A stretch of 64,000 nucleotides of DNA, taken from assembly GCF_033807715.1 (NCBI RefSeq), contig NC_084587.1:23026017-23090016 (forward strand). The letters are read 5' to 3'. Of the stretch, positions 49,671-61,855 are shown piece after piece. The position numbers and the translations under genes were made by a program. This DNA comes from Cololabis saira (Eukaryota; Chordata; Actinopteri; Beloniformes; Belonidae). Positions within the stretch are counted from its first letter, which is position 1. Every line of letters starts with the position of its first letter. The notes under the pieces are model-generated. The model saw only the letters and a program-made list of their open reading frames with translations, did no database searches and was not told the origin of the DNA.

Positions 49671-52600
49671 CTGTACATCACAAACACATAATACAAAAAC
49701 GCACTTTTGTCATATGAATGTAAAGGGATGAAAATAGTCAAATTACATAAAAATCCATATTTTCCTTCATGCATACTAATTAGGACATTTAGACATTTTG
49801 TTTCAGTTATAGATCCCTTTTCAGCTCGACTTAGCTGACCACTGGGGGGCACTACTGATTGCTTTTTCTTTTTTGCAGAGCCTTTCTTTAAAGAAAAGGT
49901 CAGCCATTTAGCGCTAACCCCATTCACTCTAACATACGAGTCAATGAATTCTGGCCAGTTATCTCTGTGACCTCTCACTTGCTGATTCTCACCTCGAGGC
50001 TTTGCATATGCTGTTCTCAAATGCACCACATGACCTCGGCACAGAAACATAACTGGGATTTTAGCATATTCCCCACAGTGACCACTCTGTACACCGATCC
50101 GATATACTGAAAGCTGGTATTGATCGCCTCCTTTTCCATTCACCAATACAACCCAGCCCCTGCCTCTTCCAAAATAAACTCCCCCTCAGGGATAAAGTGA
50201 GATGCAATAATACTAATTCAAAACCCAACAGCTCCATTAACTGTTCAGTGTAGCATTGTTCAATTCTGTTCTAATCACTCCACATTTACATTGAGAAAAG
50301 ACTCCTGAAGTGCATGTGGACTGCTCCCTACACAAGGCTGCGACAGGAAGCCTGTCCAGCGCTGGATGCAACTGGCACATGCACTGGAGGACGGCCAAGG
50401 ATACTTACATCATGCATGGCATCCAGCAGCTTGGTGAGCTGGAAGAAGCGTTGCCAGGTTTGACCGGAGTTGTTGGTTGCTTTTCCCACTGAACGTCGGA
50501 GCTCCTTGATGTAATTAACCCTCATCTCGTCAAATGCTGCTTGGTTCTTCAAACCCTCTTTGGGAACTGGAGACAGACAAAATCCCTTTATCATCATCTA
50601 AATTTAATGAAAAGAAGCACTGCTGTATCTGCCTGGTTGAAGCAAATAATTAATTAAAAACATAAATTACAAATGATTATTCAAAAAAATATATAACATT
50701 ATTAAGATTGATTATATATACTCAAATATTGTTACAATTTCTTCCCCAAAAATTCTAGATAATTCATCCTGAAAGATTTTTTTTTTGTTTAGTGCAGGTT
50801 GGGTTAGGCTGTGTAAAACATGACTCATCATATTTGTCACTTGAAAGATGCCCTGACTTGATTATTTGATTTATCATCAGTCTGTCAAGCATTTATTATT
50901 TGGACTTTACAGTAATATAGTTATCACTTCTGAACATGTTTGCATATCTAAAAATCAAACATACACTCGTTTCTCAGCATAGATTTTTAGGGTTTCTTTA
51001 TAAGTCATCAGTGTTTATTATATTTTATTTTTGAGAGATTTATGTGGTTTAAGTAATATTGGATGAGCAAATGAAAATCTGATGTTCAGAGTTTCTGTTT
51101 TTATTTTTAAGTGTGCACCTTTTCCATAAAGTATGCTATTTAGTAAAGACAGTCGTGTTTCAGGAGAGGGTTGTGTCAAAAAATACATCTGATTGAAACT
51201 AACAGGTACAAGTACAAAATGAATATTTCTTCAATGCCTCTAATGATCAACTTTACTCTATTTTAGAAATATAAACACGAATTTAAAGTCAGCAACAATC
51301 TTGAAAACACTAAGGAAAATCTTTTCTGTGTGGGCCGCTCTGGGGGGGTCATTTAGTTCACAATGCAAATGGACTGAGAGATTGGCCTGCATTGCTCGCA
51401 GTAAGTCAGATTGGTTCTGAGTGGGAGCTGAACTCTGCCAAGTGGGCTGCCCTTCGTCACAGATTTAGGTCATGACTTTTATGGACAAAATATCTCAGCA
51501 CAACCAACGGGTGGAAGGCGTACGCCTTGGTGGCTACTGGATCTATGCCTTTTGCAGATTATGTCGTCTTGTTGAGGACATGCAACTAAAATCTCCAACT
51601 GCTATTGCATCATTTTGCAGAGTGGCAGAGATGAGAGTAGGAGACTTCAAGTCTAAAATCCCATTTTATTTATATGCTGATATTTCCAATCAGCGTATTA
51701 ATAAATTACAGGTGGAGGCATCAGGATTCAGAAAAGAAGGGGAATCCACCAAAGGCTTTTTTTTTCTCCCAGTGAGGATGGGTTGTCGCTCATCACTCAG
51801 TACCAAACTACATAAGAGCTTTATAGCTGAAGCTCATCCTGAAATGTGGATTTGGTCCCAGAGCCAAACTATCAGGTATGATGACTGTCACTCCTATGGA
51901 TAATTGAGATTCCTCAAAAATTCTACAATGACAGTCAATGAGTGTTGATCAGTTTAAATCTTTTTAGTCATTTTTCCATTTTTTGAAAACCTCTTCAGCC
52001 AGGATTGGGTAGGTAACATTAAAGCAGATGGAATTGTTTTGTTTTTTTAAATATTCACAAAAAAAGAAGTGAGAAAAAAAATGTTGCACTGAAGACAAAA
52101 ACTGGAAACTAAATAAAGTGCATTACAGTCCAATAAACCTAAATTAACACCCCAGCTCCAGGTACAGTACACACTCAGCATCAGCAGACCACAACGTCTA
52201 AAACAACCACAGACTGCTGAGCAGTTGCAATCTTTTTAATGTTTTGAAAGACTTGACAGAGATTTCTCTTGATATTACTCTGTATCCTCAATTCCCAGTC
52301 AATGAAAAGTAAAATTGTAGGGAAGGCTGATGTAACAGCTGATTCTGGTATTAAATGGTATTAAATTCTGAATTCAATGTTTACATATTCTTTATACAGT
52401 GGAGTTGCATCCAAAAAGCATTTAATGTTTTATCCATACTGGAGCCAACCTAGATACAACCTATAACATCAATATGATCGATATTTAGACAAATATGAAG
52501 TGTAAGATCCTGCAACTGTTATCGGTTTGTATTGAAATATACAATTTCTTTTCGTGCAAAATAAAAACAGTTAGAGATATGTAAGACTACAAAGCACATA

Positions 52601-55600
52601 AAAGCTATCATCGGTTAACAGATAAAGAAACACCTCATCTCTCCATGAAGCAACTATCAAATCAGTCCGACATAACGCTTAAGTTGCTGAAGGTCTGCAA
52701 CCAAGACTTTGCAAAATTAAATTTTTTCAAGACATTTTGCACAGTTGAGGTACCTCAATTAAGGGGCTTTTCCTTGGTGTTTTTCATTTATAAAATGTCA
52801 GATTCATAGATTAAAAAAAAAAGTAGATATGTATCCATTATTGCATTTTGTAACAAATTCTATATAAAGAAAACAACACAAAAAGACAAAAAAATCAAAC
52901 ACTTTTTCCACTTGGTGACATTCTGGCACTGTAAATTCCAAACAATTAACCATTTTAGGTGGTATTTTGTACCTTTCTCTCTACAAATACTTTCTTAAGT
53001 TGTGCAACAGTCCGTGATGCTTTTTTTATTTACAAAATTCTTCACATATTTTCTTTTGATTCTCCTTTCTTATGAGATTTCCACCTGCACAGAATAAAGT
53101 CAAAAGAAAATAAATAGTCTGTTGTGGTTTGTGGCTAAATTATATTAGTTTAGCAATATTTCACTCTTTTTTGTTTGCACAGAAAATAAATGATCATAAT
53201 TCATGTAGTATAAAAACAGGTACGGTCAAGTATTAGTTTGCGTTACAACAAAACAGGAATTCAATAGCACGAATAGGCAGCAGTATTTAAACATGCCCAC
53301 TGATTACAGATACTGTGTTGAGAAAAAAACATAAGCCACAGTTTCCACATCTAACATCCCTCACAGAGGAATCTGACATGGCGAAACACGTCGGGACTAA
53401 GCTGTGGTATTTGTGAATCATACATTTAGAAAGCAGAATGCACATATTTAATCTGTTATAATAAACAAGCTTATTTTTCTACCATATGTTTTGGTAGTCT
53501 GAGAGTCTTATACATCTAAGCCACTTGTAGGAATGCTAGCAAAAACCTGACAGGACCTGTTGGAATTATGTAGCCCAGACAGACAGATAAAGGCATGTCC
53601 ATTGTCTGATAGGACTGCAGGAGAACAGATCATTGTGGGTCAATAACTATGTTTGTGAGTGTTTGGCCACGTCCTTTTCATACCCTTTTTTATCTCTGAC
53701 TGTGTAATCCTTTTCATCGTACACTGGTGCACAAACACCTCTGGCTATACATGAAGCTGAGGAAAGCAGATACGAAAACAAATTGTACCCTAGTGGAGAG
53801 GCTGTGTTTTCTGTGCTATATTTCATGGTTGACATGATGAGAATGTGCTAAAACCCAGCGCAGTGCTTGAACCTTTTGTTTTTCTCCCACTGACCCACAT
53901 TCACCGTGATTAGAAACTGACCAGCATTCAGGGGTGTCTCCATGAGTGGCCCCAAAATAGAGGATTTATACCACTATAATTGGTGTCAAATTGATTTTCT
54001 CTGCACCTTTTCAACTAGGCAATATTTCCCAGAGAGTGTAGCTGCATTATAAATTGTAGCTAATGATATATTTTTTTAAATAATATGTCAAATAAAAACA
54101 CCAATGTAGCCGGGAGATGCCAATCACATGGATGTTGTTAAAGGAGATGCAGTTTCCTGCTTCTGGTAGCTGGTACATAACTGACTATCAGGATAGCTTT
54201 TAGTTCCGATTTATTACCTGATATTCTTCTTTAGGATTGTTTACAACAAGCCCGTATCAGAAACACGGTAACAAGAACGTAAAAGTTAAGGACTTGTCCA
54301 ACAAAACATGCCTGCATAAATGTGATGCAAAATGACTAATGACTGGTAAGCAGTGAAATAACCACATTTGTAGGCTAGCACACTTGTAAAAAAATTCCTG
54401 ACCCATCTGTAACAAGGTTCATCAGCTGATTTAGACAGAAAAAAATATATAGTTCAAGAACAGCAGAAAAGAATTAAGTATTTTTGGAATACATGCTATA
54501 TATGTGTTTGTGTAGAGGCGAAGAGTCTAACTGGTTTGAACAGGCCACTGCTCTTGTACCAAATCCAAATAGGGTCATGAGACACCGCAGGCTCAGTGGA
54601 ACCTTAGCCAAGGTCAGAGAGGAATAATAGCCCTTGTCTCTTTTCTATTTTTCCTGCCTTTCCTCTGTGTGTTTCACTCGTTCACCCTATGTAGCATACA
54701 AAGAAATTTCTACAAGCCCATCGGCATACGAGCACGCACGCACGCACGCACGCACGCGCGCTCGTGCGCAAGCGCGCACACACGCACACAAACACTGGAC
54801 TACTCGCTCAGTTGACAATTTCTGACACCTTTTCTGTAAACATTTGTATTGCTTCTCCTTCCAAAAGGTCCAACAATAATATCTGAATGACTGTAACTAA
54901 AAGAGCTTCCCGCAGTGCTGCAGAAATCCTGCAGCAGATTGCTTCTCCTTCGAAAGAAAAAAAAAATCATAAGTGCTTTGCCAAACCTCTATATATTCAC
55001 TTCATCTTGTGGTATTTGGAACAGACATGACAAAATGAAGCACAGTATGATTATTTTCTTCCTCTCCATCGCTCACATTTTACAGTTATATTTTGACTAA
55101 ATCCAATAACCACAGCAGATTGAACTAACTGTGGAGCACTTTGAATCCCCTGTTTTGATTCTACATCCCCGCTTCTTTTATCCACACCCTTTCTTTCAAA
55201 ATTCCTGCCTGGGTTTGAAGGAAGTGCAGAAAAATAGCGAGTCTTGGAGCCCTGCCTGGTGCTTGACTGGCCTTTATTAAGTACAGCAGGGCTCTCTGGA
55301 AAATCTCCAGAGGACCAGTGAGGAGAGGAGAGGGAGGCCAGAGCAACAGAAGGAGCAGCTCTGCCATCCCACCACTCCCTTTGTCTTCCCTTTCTCCCCA
55401 TAGCTGTGCACCTGTTTCTTTCTCTCTGTCAGTTTTTCACATTTCCTACTTTAAATCTCTTTTTTTTCCTCACTGTGTTTCTTATTTTTGCAGTTTTCCC
55501 ACTTTTTTATTTTTCCAACTATCGAATTATAGCGAATTGGAGCTCCCTAATTGAAGAGTTTATTTCAAAGAAATAGTTTCACATTGACTCTCCCACATGT

Positions 55601-58600
55601 CACAATCATATGAAGCTTAAGCCATCATTATAATAAAAAGTTTACTAAATGACTTCCCCTCCTTTATTTGCCATTATATTCACCCTTCACGTGTTTATGA
55701 ACTATATTAACTGAGTCAGTGCAGAGGATTCAGAGAGGGACATGAATGCAGTCCTCTGCAATGAAGAAATTGCCTAGTTTGCTTATTGCTTCAGTTGCTG
55801 TTCCTTGTTATCATGCTACAATCAAAGAAATGTTGGCACAAACTGCATCTGAACCAGCTCTGTTGATCTCTACTGTGATCCTGGTCTGTGTTTGAAGCTG
55901 CAGCTGCAGGACTGCTGCATATGCACCTCTGCTGTGCAGCGACAATGTCCACCCTGTCACATGCAAAGCTCCACAGACCTACACAGCTTGTTGCTCACTT
56001 CTGATTGTACTTTGAGTCAAAGCACACTGTTTTACTTTGTGAATTTGGAAACAAAAGGGAAAAAAGTAAGAAAAATAGGAAAAGGGAAGGATGTCTTTTC
56101 CCAGTTTCATTCCCTCTAAACTAGCTTGTTAAAACTTTTCTGTTTCACCTTTTTGGTCAAATAGTTTCCTCAGATGGATCAGAGCTAGGGCCTTATTTAC
56201 ACGCAAATCTCCCTATTTTAATCTATTAAACACTGGCTCCACCAGCAAAACAAGTGTTACTGTGGCACCAACTCTTCGGTGGTTCAGATCTTAGAGCCAC
56301 TTGCATCATGGGCTGATGGGAAGGTTATGGAGATCAACCAGACCATTTTGTTATTGTTTGAATAGTCGATGAGAAATTTAATTTGAATAGTGATTAGAAA
56401 TGGGTATGCAAGACTCTACTGGGGCAGGGCTAATCGATTTAGGGATTGTTCCTTAGCGAAAGGGGTCCAGCAGTGCTGGTTGAGAGGATATTTCTGGCTA
56501 AAAATAGAATAGCATACCATGTAGTTGGTTGCAAGACATGATTTAGAAGTATTACTTTTTTTCTCCTTAGAAATATTCTGCTTGGTATGCTTTTAACATG
56601 GAGAAAGCAAAAACAAAAACAAGATAAACCAGACGAGGCAGATAAAATAAATAAATAGATGAAATAAAAGGTTTCATCAAAAGTCCACAGGAGATGGACA
56701 GAATCTTGCAATACCTGTGCTTTGGCTTCTGTAGCTTTGCTTTCATAGTGTATATATTCAACTGATTCGTCCTTCATCCTGAATGCTCTAACTGGAAGAG
56801 TGCTGATGAATACAATGTTCCCAAAAGCCCTGGAGGCCCCTCAAAAAGTCATGCATGGGTTTCAAACCATAAAAGGTTGGCCTATTGTTCAGAAAACGAA
56901 GAGTGTAGTGACAGCTGCCTAAAAGGTAATTTTTTTAAATTATTTTTAAAACGATTTTTATCATCATTATTTATTAAAATTCTGCAACATCACAATTTGC
57001 TTTTGTCACGAAATAATTGAGCACTATCCATGGTCCTGAACAGTGAAAAATATTAAGTATTTTAAATGTCACTAAGCTAAAGGTTTTATGACAAGTACCT
57101 GTATGTGAAAGCACATGCTTATCTAATGATGTAGGCTGATAAACACTCTCTAAGCTCAACATTTTTCCAACACCTGAACAAGTTGTAAGCAAGGTCACCC
57201 TCACTGAAAGCCTTTTATCTTCGGTAAATGACATGCGGCAAAGGCAGCCTGTGTCGTTAGTGTGGTACCTGCAGCAGATTATCTTTAGGTCTGTATATTT
57301 GTGACCCCTCACCTATTTTGTGCTGCTATTTGTAAATTGCTTTGGTTATTATTGAAATGAGCTGGCAGTGTTCGAGTTCATAAATTAGTGCATTGTTGGT
57401 ACATCACTCCTAGAAGCAATCATTTCCATCTGCTTTTTTCCCCCCATTTCTTTTCTTTTTCTTTTTTCCTTTTGAATTACAGCCTCAAGCTCCTGCCTTT
57501 AGTGTTGTGATCTCAGTCAACAGTGACAGGTTGCCTTGTTCCTTCTAGGGCCGCACACGCAGGTTTATGACAACAGCCCCCCTGGCTGCCTGCATGTTTG
57601 GGAAGTGCCATCAATTGTAATGGATTAAATAACAAGAGTTGGTGCTTGGATTGTGTTTTCCTTTACATAAATAAAGACATACTTCGTCATAAATTCATAC
57701 CAAAAACAGCCGCAGAGTACTGGATAATTATTCACCAGATTGATAGAAATACATTCTTTGCATGAAATTCCTAGATTCCCCTCCCAAATGTGTCTTCTCA
57801 AAATGTTCAAAGAAAACCTACACAACTTGGACAAGTTTTGTGTTCCAGTTTAGATGTAACTACTGTGGTTACTTTTTTTTAAACTACAAAATATCTGACT
57901 TGACACTTAAGTCTCAAAATAAATGTAACTGTTACGATTGAAGTGACAGAAGCTTTTGATACTGTGTAGAGGTTGGTGGGGGAAAAAATAAACCATATTC
58001 AGTTTCCAGCTGGAAAACATAGTCCAAAATATTTTACCTGTGAGGCTGCAGTGCCTATGGGTGCATTCTGTCAGCGCGTGGAAGCACCTTCTTCAGTGAT
58101 ATGGATATGTTATTTACCATGAGTAATTAAAAATGAAGTATAGACCTTTTACTTTGCCTCCACTACACGTTGCTGCTTCAACCAATGTATACAACATCAA
58201 ACCCGTTTTCACACTTGTGATATGTGCTAAAGGATTATCAAGAATGAGATTAAAGCGTGATCTATCATACTTTACTTGTGGGTGCTGGGAGGGCAGCTCT
58301 TGCCAACACTATCTCAAAGGTGCGTGTTGGAATAGAACTTGAGACCCCTTATCAGCACATTTCGTATGTGAAAAGCAGTCTTTTGGTAAAGGAAGTTGGG
58401 AGTTTCAATCCAAAACAGGAATATAACCATATTCACATGGTTATTGGAAATTCACACCAAACAACAACATGGAAAGGACACATGAGACTTTTGCTACAAA
58501 TTTGAGCCTCCAGACCCAAGCCCACCTCTGTAGTGCTAAGCTACCATACTATAATAATACAAGTTCATACTTAACATTTGCTCTATATCTGAAATATATC

Positions 58601-59573
58601 TTGATAAAGTGTAAATGCATGTACTACGGCACAGGGAATATATTTTTACAAAAAAGTGAGCATTGTAAATGAGAAAAAAAGCATCTAAAGTATGAATGGA
58701 CTTTGGGGAATGTTGGTACAATTTACATGGCACAAAATCAGAATCAGAGAAAATTATTTACATTTAAATTAAATGTTGCTAATAAAATCGCATGAACACA
58801 AATCAACAGATGACTACTCTTAACACTTGTGGATGACTGAAAACAATATTCAGTCCTGGAAAACAGTTAAAAGTGTGACTAGACAGAGGAATATAATTCC
58901 CATTTCAAGCCCATCACATAAAAATGTGTCAGTTCTTGTAAAGTGCTAATAATGGCCAACGTTTTTTTTTCTTTTTAAGCCATCTAACCCAATTTAGAAA
59001 AAGAAAATCTGCACTGGTGCACTCCCATACAATTGCAGCTGCTGACTTTTGAGCTGTGAGCTGTTAAAAACTCCCAACCACCTCCCCCCGCTCTGCCTAC
59101 ATTATTTCCATAAATAATGTCATGTTTTGACTACTCAGATTGTAGACCAATCTTCCACTTAGTGTCCGTCTGTCTGAAATGAACTTCAAACCAGAAAAGC
59201 TGTCATTGTTTTTTTTAAATCTTGTCTGTGTTTTAATATGCATTTTTGATGCTTTATGTTGATAAAGACAGTTAAGTGTTTAGAGCATTTGGATTTTTAA
59301 ATTATTCCATTTTGTTTTTGTTCACACAAATTCTGTGGAAACAGCGCGGCATACAGTTTGTCGAATAGCAAGAAAGTGTCAGCAGATATATGTAGAGAGA
59401 ATACATTTTAGCCTGTACTCCAGCCGGCGGCTCACTACCTACCTGTGCTGAGAAGCAGGAGAACCTTCATTGAGAGGAACTCGTCGTAGGTTAGCTGCAG
59501 ACGAACAAACTCCTGGCTGACTTGTCTCATGCCCAGACACAGGTCATACATGGCCGACTGTCGCATACGGTCC
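49515..59573 (-). CDS. nr3c2: nr3c2 mineralocorticoid receptor, last three coding exons (ligand-binding domain C-terminal half)
   Basis: Spliced minus-strand CDS: 59573-59443 (131 nt), 50566-50409 (158 nt), 49670-49515 (156 nt with TGA). The 131- and 158-nt lengths are those known for the penultimate LBD exons of NR3C steroid receptors, and the phases join. The protein is a ligand-activated nuclear transcription factor for cortisol, deoxycorticosterone or aldosterone. The visible part runs from helix 6 to helix 12 and the C-terminal tail. Choice of MR over GR rests on [19 protein letters not shown] and [10 protein letters not shown] in helix 9-10, and on [22 protein letters not shown] reads differently at each block. 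DNA-binding-domain, N-terminal and early LBD exons lie beyond base 64000. Its 3' end faces that of arhgap10. Confidence 0.95.
49671..50408. other. nr3c2 last intron
   Basis: A 738-bp intron on the minus strand, between the 158-nt exon and the last exon. No repeat is recognised. Confidence 0.85.
50409..50566 (-). CDS. nr3c2: nr3c2 exon: LBD helices 9-10
   Basis: The acceptor is GTCTCCAG and the donor is GTAAGT. It encodes [20 protein letters not shown], then [20 protein letters not shown] and [13 protein letters not shown]. The NNSGQ-W-QRF block identifies MR; GR has NSSQNWQRF. Length 158 nt, exit phase 0. Confidence 0.97.
51395..51680 (+). pseudogene. Decayed LINE reverse-transcriptase fragment (different clade)
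   Basis: Reads [17 protein letters not shown] and then [20 protein letters not shown]. These correspond to the fish LINE phrases RQGCPLSP, FMDRISRRSQGxEGV and the following LLFADDVVLLA, here broken into [11 protein letters not shown]. The FADD catalytic motif is destroyed. The strand is opposite to nr3c2. Confidence 0.72.
54733..54792. repeat. (ACGC)n-type microsatellite
   Basis: GCACGCACGCACGC units grade into CGCGCGCTCGTGCGC and CACACGCACACA. The alternating purine-pyrimidine sequence could adopt Z-DNA. Confidence 0.95.
59443..59573 (-). CDS. nr3c2: nr3c2 exon: LBD helices 6-8
   Basis: On the minus strand the acceptor is TTTTTGGCAG and the donor is GTAGGT. It encodes [20 protein letters not shown], then [20 protein letters not shown] and LST. 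SAMYxLCxGM contains the two Met positions that line the MR steroid pocket (human M845 and M852). Length 131 nt, entry after two codon bases, exit phase 1. Confidence 0.96.
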
Positions 59574-59981
59574 CTGCCAAAAAGAAACATTTCAAGCTTC
59601 AGAAAATGCAGAATTTGTTAGGGCTACCAAAACTGTGTTTGGTCGGATTACATAAGTGCCAATCATCAGGCATAGACAGCTTTCCATTTATGCTCACTTC
59701 ATTCACACCTTTTTTATCTTTGTCAAAACTAATTGGATTTCTCACTTTATTCCTCCCAAGGTAGTTCAGTCCTGTGGAACTGTTTCCACACGGTGCGGAG
59801 GAGGTACCTGTTTGTCTGGGGCAAGAGCAGAATACCAAATCTACCCAGATTGCAGAGCACTGCATACAGTATCACAACACAGATGCACCAAAACTAAAGA
59901 CCACATAAGACTTCCTATTTAACCCTTGTCATCACAGAAATACCTATATAAAAGGGAATGTCGTTCCACATTAGTTTATAT

Positions 59982-60020
59982 TATGAGCAATGGCGTATGC
60001 TCTGTCTGCCATTGCTCATA
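59982..60020. repeat. Perfect 13-bp hairpin
   Basis: TATGAGCAATGGC at 59982-59994 is exactly complementary to 60008-60020, with a 13-base loop (GTATGCTCTGTCT). It lies in an nr3c2 intron; function unknown. Confidence 0.9.
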
Positions 60021-61754
60021 GTGTTATGCTACGTAGATGCAGCATGTAAACTACACATGCACATGTTTTCCAACCGGGAATATGCACAACAGTGTGTCTG
60101 CACGTGCTCTTTATGCCCTTATTTTTTCCCTTTCTTTCTTCTCCAGACATTTTATCAGTAAAATGATCTGGGTTACATCACATAGTTCACAAAAAACAGG
60201 AAAGAAACAGCAGAGGGAATAAAGCAGAAGCCAAAAAGAAATATGCTCTGCAAATGCCAAAGACTCTCTGGTATTGGATGCTGCTGCTATAAATTGCCAT
60301 CATGTCAAGACTAAAGTGATTAAATGTAAGTGGTGTGCTTTGACCTTAAAAAAGGTTAAAGTTTTACCCCCAAGACATGGAAACCACATTATTACATTGG
60401 TGGGAAGAATGTCAGAGAAATAATTTTGATAGCAGCAAAACTAAATATTCTATATGGGGGTACCCGCAGCATCTGACTGAAAACCAATGCCTACATTTAC
60501 ACTATAGCATAAGACAAGCCCTTACTGTCTTTATTGTGCAGCTGTTGGCTTCACCAAATAACTGATAAACTGAGTAGTCTGACTGGAACTGTTTCCCTGT
60601 TGAGTATAGGCTACTGTGTATGTGAACAGTTTTGCAAAGTAAAGCATATTATCATTTGATACAACTTTGGACTAGAGTTTCTAAAGTCACCCCCCCTCTC
60701 TCTCCCTAACTCTCCTGAAATCAATTTTGCTGAATCACTGCCCAAAATGGGCTTCTGGTTTTGGGAAGGAATGAAAAAAGGCAGCAATCTCTCCTTCTCT
60801 CTCTCTTTCCTTTCCTCCCTTTCTCTCATTTTCTTGTATCTCTGCAGACCGGTCCTCTTCTCACTCCTTCTTTCACAGTTTCGAATGCTCTCTCCACTTC
60901 CAAGGTAAAAGATACAATAAAGAACATAAAACTCAGACCCAGTGAGACTGCGGGCAAAATTATTTTCCTCAGAAAAGCATGCTCAAAAAATAAGGAAGAA
61001 AATAAAATTAATTTAAAAAAACGCAACAAAAACAATTGTAAAATTCCATGTTTTGTTGTTTTTTTTAAACAATATAAAAAATGTATAAATGTGTGGAGAC
61101 ACCAGAAAAAGTGTAATTAGCGTCCAAACCTCTCAGTAGGTGGACCAGTGTGTATGAAAACTGAGCTGACTTTGTAACTGCACTGTAAAACAACATGTGT
61201 CTATTAAAGTTTTCTCCCCCAAAGGCATGTAGCAAGCTGTGTAAAACCACATAATTAGAGCATAATAATGTATACTTAATTCACTCTCATCAATAGAAAA
61301 AGTCATTTTGTACGAATTCAGACACTAACACCAGCCTTTAGCAAAAAAAAAACATCCCCAGTCTGCTCTGACTAGTCAACTTCACAAGTTTGAGCAGGTC
61401 CCACCTGACTTTCTGTTTCAGCTCTGATATCTGTGTTTACATTAAAGGTCACGGAGAAGGAGCATATAATTAGACAAAGCATTAGGTGCAAGATAAAAAT
61501 ACAATCTGTTATTGTTATAAAGGTGATAACATGGTCTAAAATATAATGAGCACCAATACAAATAAAACTGTTCTTCAATATTCTTTTGCAATAGATTGCT
61601 GCCTACAGTAGATGATTAATAGCGTAGAAGATATACCAAAAAAAATGCAAACATATTTGGTTTGCTGGGTACTTTTAGGTGTGAAGTGTTTGCTGTCTGT
61701 GTTCTTTTAAAGAAGCATTGTTTTGATTATATGTCTTTTAGTTTTTTTTGCTGA

Positions 61755-61855
61755 AATGGGCCTGAAATGATTGCCTTTCACCCACAGACAGCTGGGATTG
61801 GCTTCAGCAGATCCGTGACCACAAACAGGAAGAAGCAGGTATAGACGGATGGATG
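61755..61855 (-). repeat. Reversed tail of the common teleost repeat
   Basis: Reads CAGACAGCTGGGATTGGCTT, CAGCAGATCCGTGACCACAA and GAAGCAGGTATAGACGGATG, the complement of the start of the copy at 8258 (GCTTTATCCC...CTATCCCAGCT). It ends in GGATGGATG, as such copies do. Confidence 0.7.

Larger units (their letters stand above)
50567..59442. other. 8.9-kb nr3c2 intron
   Basis: Contains a decayed LINE RT piece at 51395-51680, a short repeat shared with 44.4 kb, and an (ACGC)n tract at 54733-54792. The rest is AT-rich with no coding signal. Bases 57500-57660 look complex and may be conserved non-coding DNA. Confidence 0.8.

Noticed and set aside
49613..50146. 177-codon open frame on the minus strand
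   Set aside because: It overlaps the last nr3c2 exon in a different frame and runs through its intron; the true frame encodes the receptor C-terminus.
53375..53400. GAAACACGTCGGG phrase resembling a known repeat motif
   Set aside because: Too short and isolated to support a call.
54733..54792. CRISPR-like or regulatory direct repeats
   Set aside because: It is a simple (ACGC)n microsatellite without spacers.
49515..59573. Assignment to nr3c1 (glucocorticoid receptor)
   Set aside because: Helix 9-10 and helix 11 residues ([28 protein letters not shown]) fit the mineralocorticoid receptor and not the glucocorticoid receptor.
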